A stretch of DNA of 5,194 nucleotides from Chlamydiia bacterium (GTDB taxonomy: Bacteria; Chlamydiota; Chlamydiia; Chlamydiales; Simkaniaceae), in the NCBI GenBank assembly GCA_020440405.1, contig JAGROF010000190.1, forward strand, positions 1 to 5,194, written 5' to 3'. Each line of letters opens with the position of its first letter. The first letter of the stretch is position 1. This document shows positions 5,061 through 5,194 of the stretch, piece by piece. A program made the position numbers and the translations under genes. Below the pieces are notes generated by a model. That model was not told the origin of the DNA. It saw nothing but the letters and a program-made list of their open reading frames with translations, and searched no databases.

Positions 5061-5194
5061 CAAAAAATTTAAATTCGTTGGCTTTTTCTGCGTAATCAAA
5101 GTAAACTGTTTTGCCTATATACACGTCATGATTCAGAAGTTGGTTTTTGGCTGCGTCGACTTAGCTTCAAAATTCCCAACTTTTGAAACACGAT
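5061..5194. other. A+T-rich tail with no supported gene
   Basis: No intact gene, RNA gene or promoter is evident here. The minus strand has an open stretch without a convincing start (5160 down to the stop at 4975-4977) whose first part reads like protein before it runs into the CACAGAG arms. Two similar short motifs, GTTGGCTTTTTCTGCGT (5077-5093) and GTTGGTTTTTGGCTGCGT (5139-5156), occur 62 bases apart in the same orientation. The segment may be the end of a degraded gene or part of a larger repeat that continues past the window. Confidence 0.35.

Overview
The window looks chromosomal and most like a member of the Chlamydiae, probably an environmental or amoeba-associated lineage (Simkania/Waddlia/Parachlamydia-like) rather than Chlamydia itself. 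The basis is a DksA-type protein followed directly by lspA (an adjacency I recall from Chlamydia as CT407-CT408), the chlamydial flavour of that DksA (zinc ligands mostly lost), and moderate GC. This is recognition by eye, not a database result.

Positions 1-3530 are one tightly packed plus-strand operon: the 3' part of dksA (start lies off the left edge), lspA (prolipoprotein signal peptidase), an unrecognised 227-residue soluble protein, full-length two-domain cinA, and a class I SAM-dependent methyltransferase of the RlmI/RlmK-like type. Spacings are +4, -26, -4 and -4 bases, so translational coupling is likely throughout. The cargo is housekeeping: transcription initiation control, lipoprotein maturation, pyridine-nucleotide salvage/repair and probable rRNA methylation.

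Positions 3531-3596 hold a well-formed sigma-70-type promoter (TTGATT, 17-base spacer, TATAAT) starting 3 bases after the methyltransferase stop. A perfect 11-bp inverted repeat overlaps the -10 box and the expected start site. It drives fic (3597-4673), a class II Fic AMP-transferase with its own inhibitory motif and a C-terminal winged helix. The layout suggests, but does not prove, autoregulation. Coding-strand base skew flips from strongly C-rich to G-rich at this boundary, so fic may have a different history from the operon.

Positions 4674-5194 have no gene I can support firmly. They contain a perfect 11-bp hairpin just after fic, a short very basic open frame of doubtful status, a 124-bp palindromic element whose two arms are each built from three 9-bp CACAGAG-type units, and an A+T-rich tail with a possible degenerate minus-strand reading frame. 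This end looks like accessory, repeat-bearing DNA.
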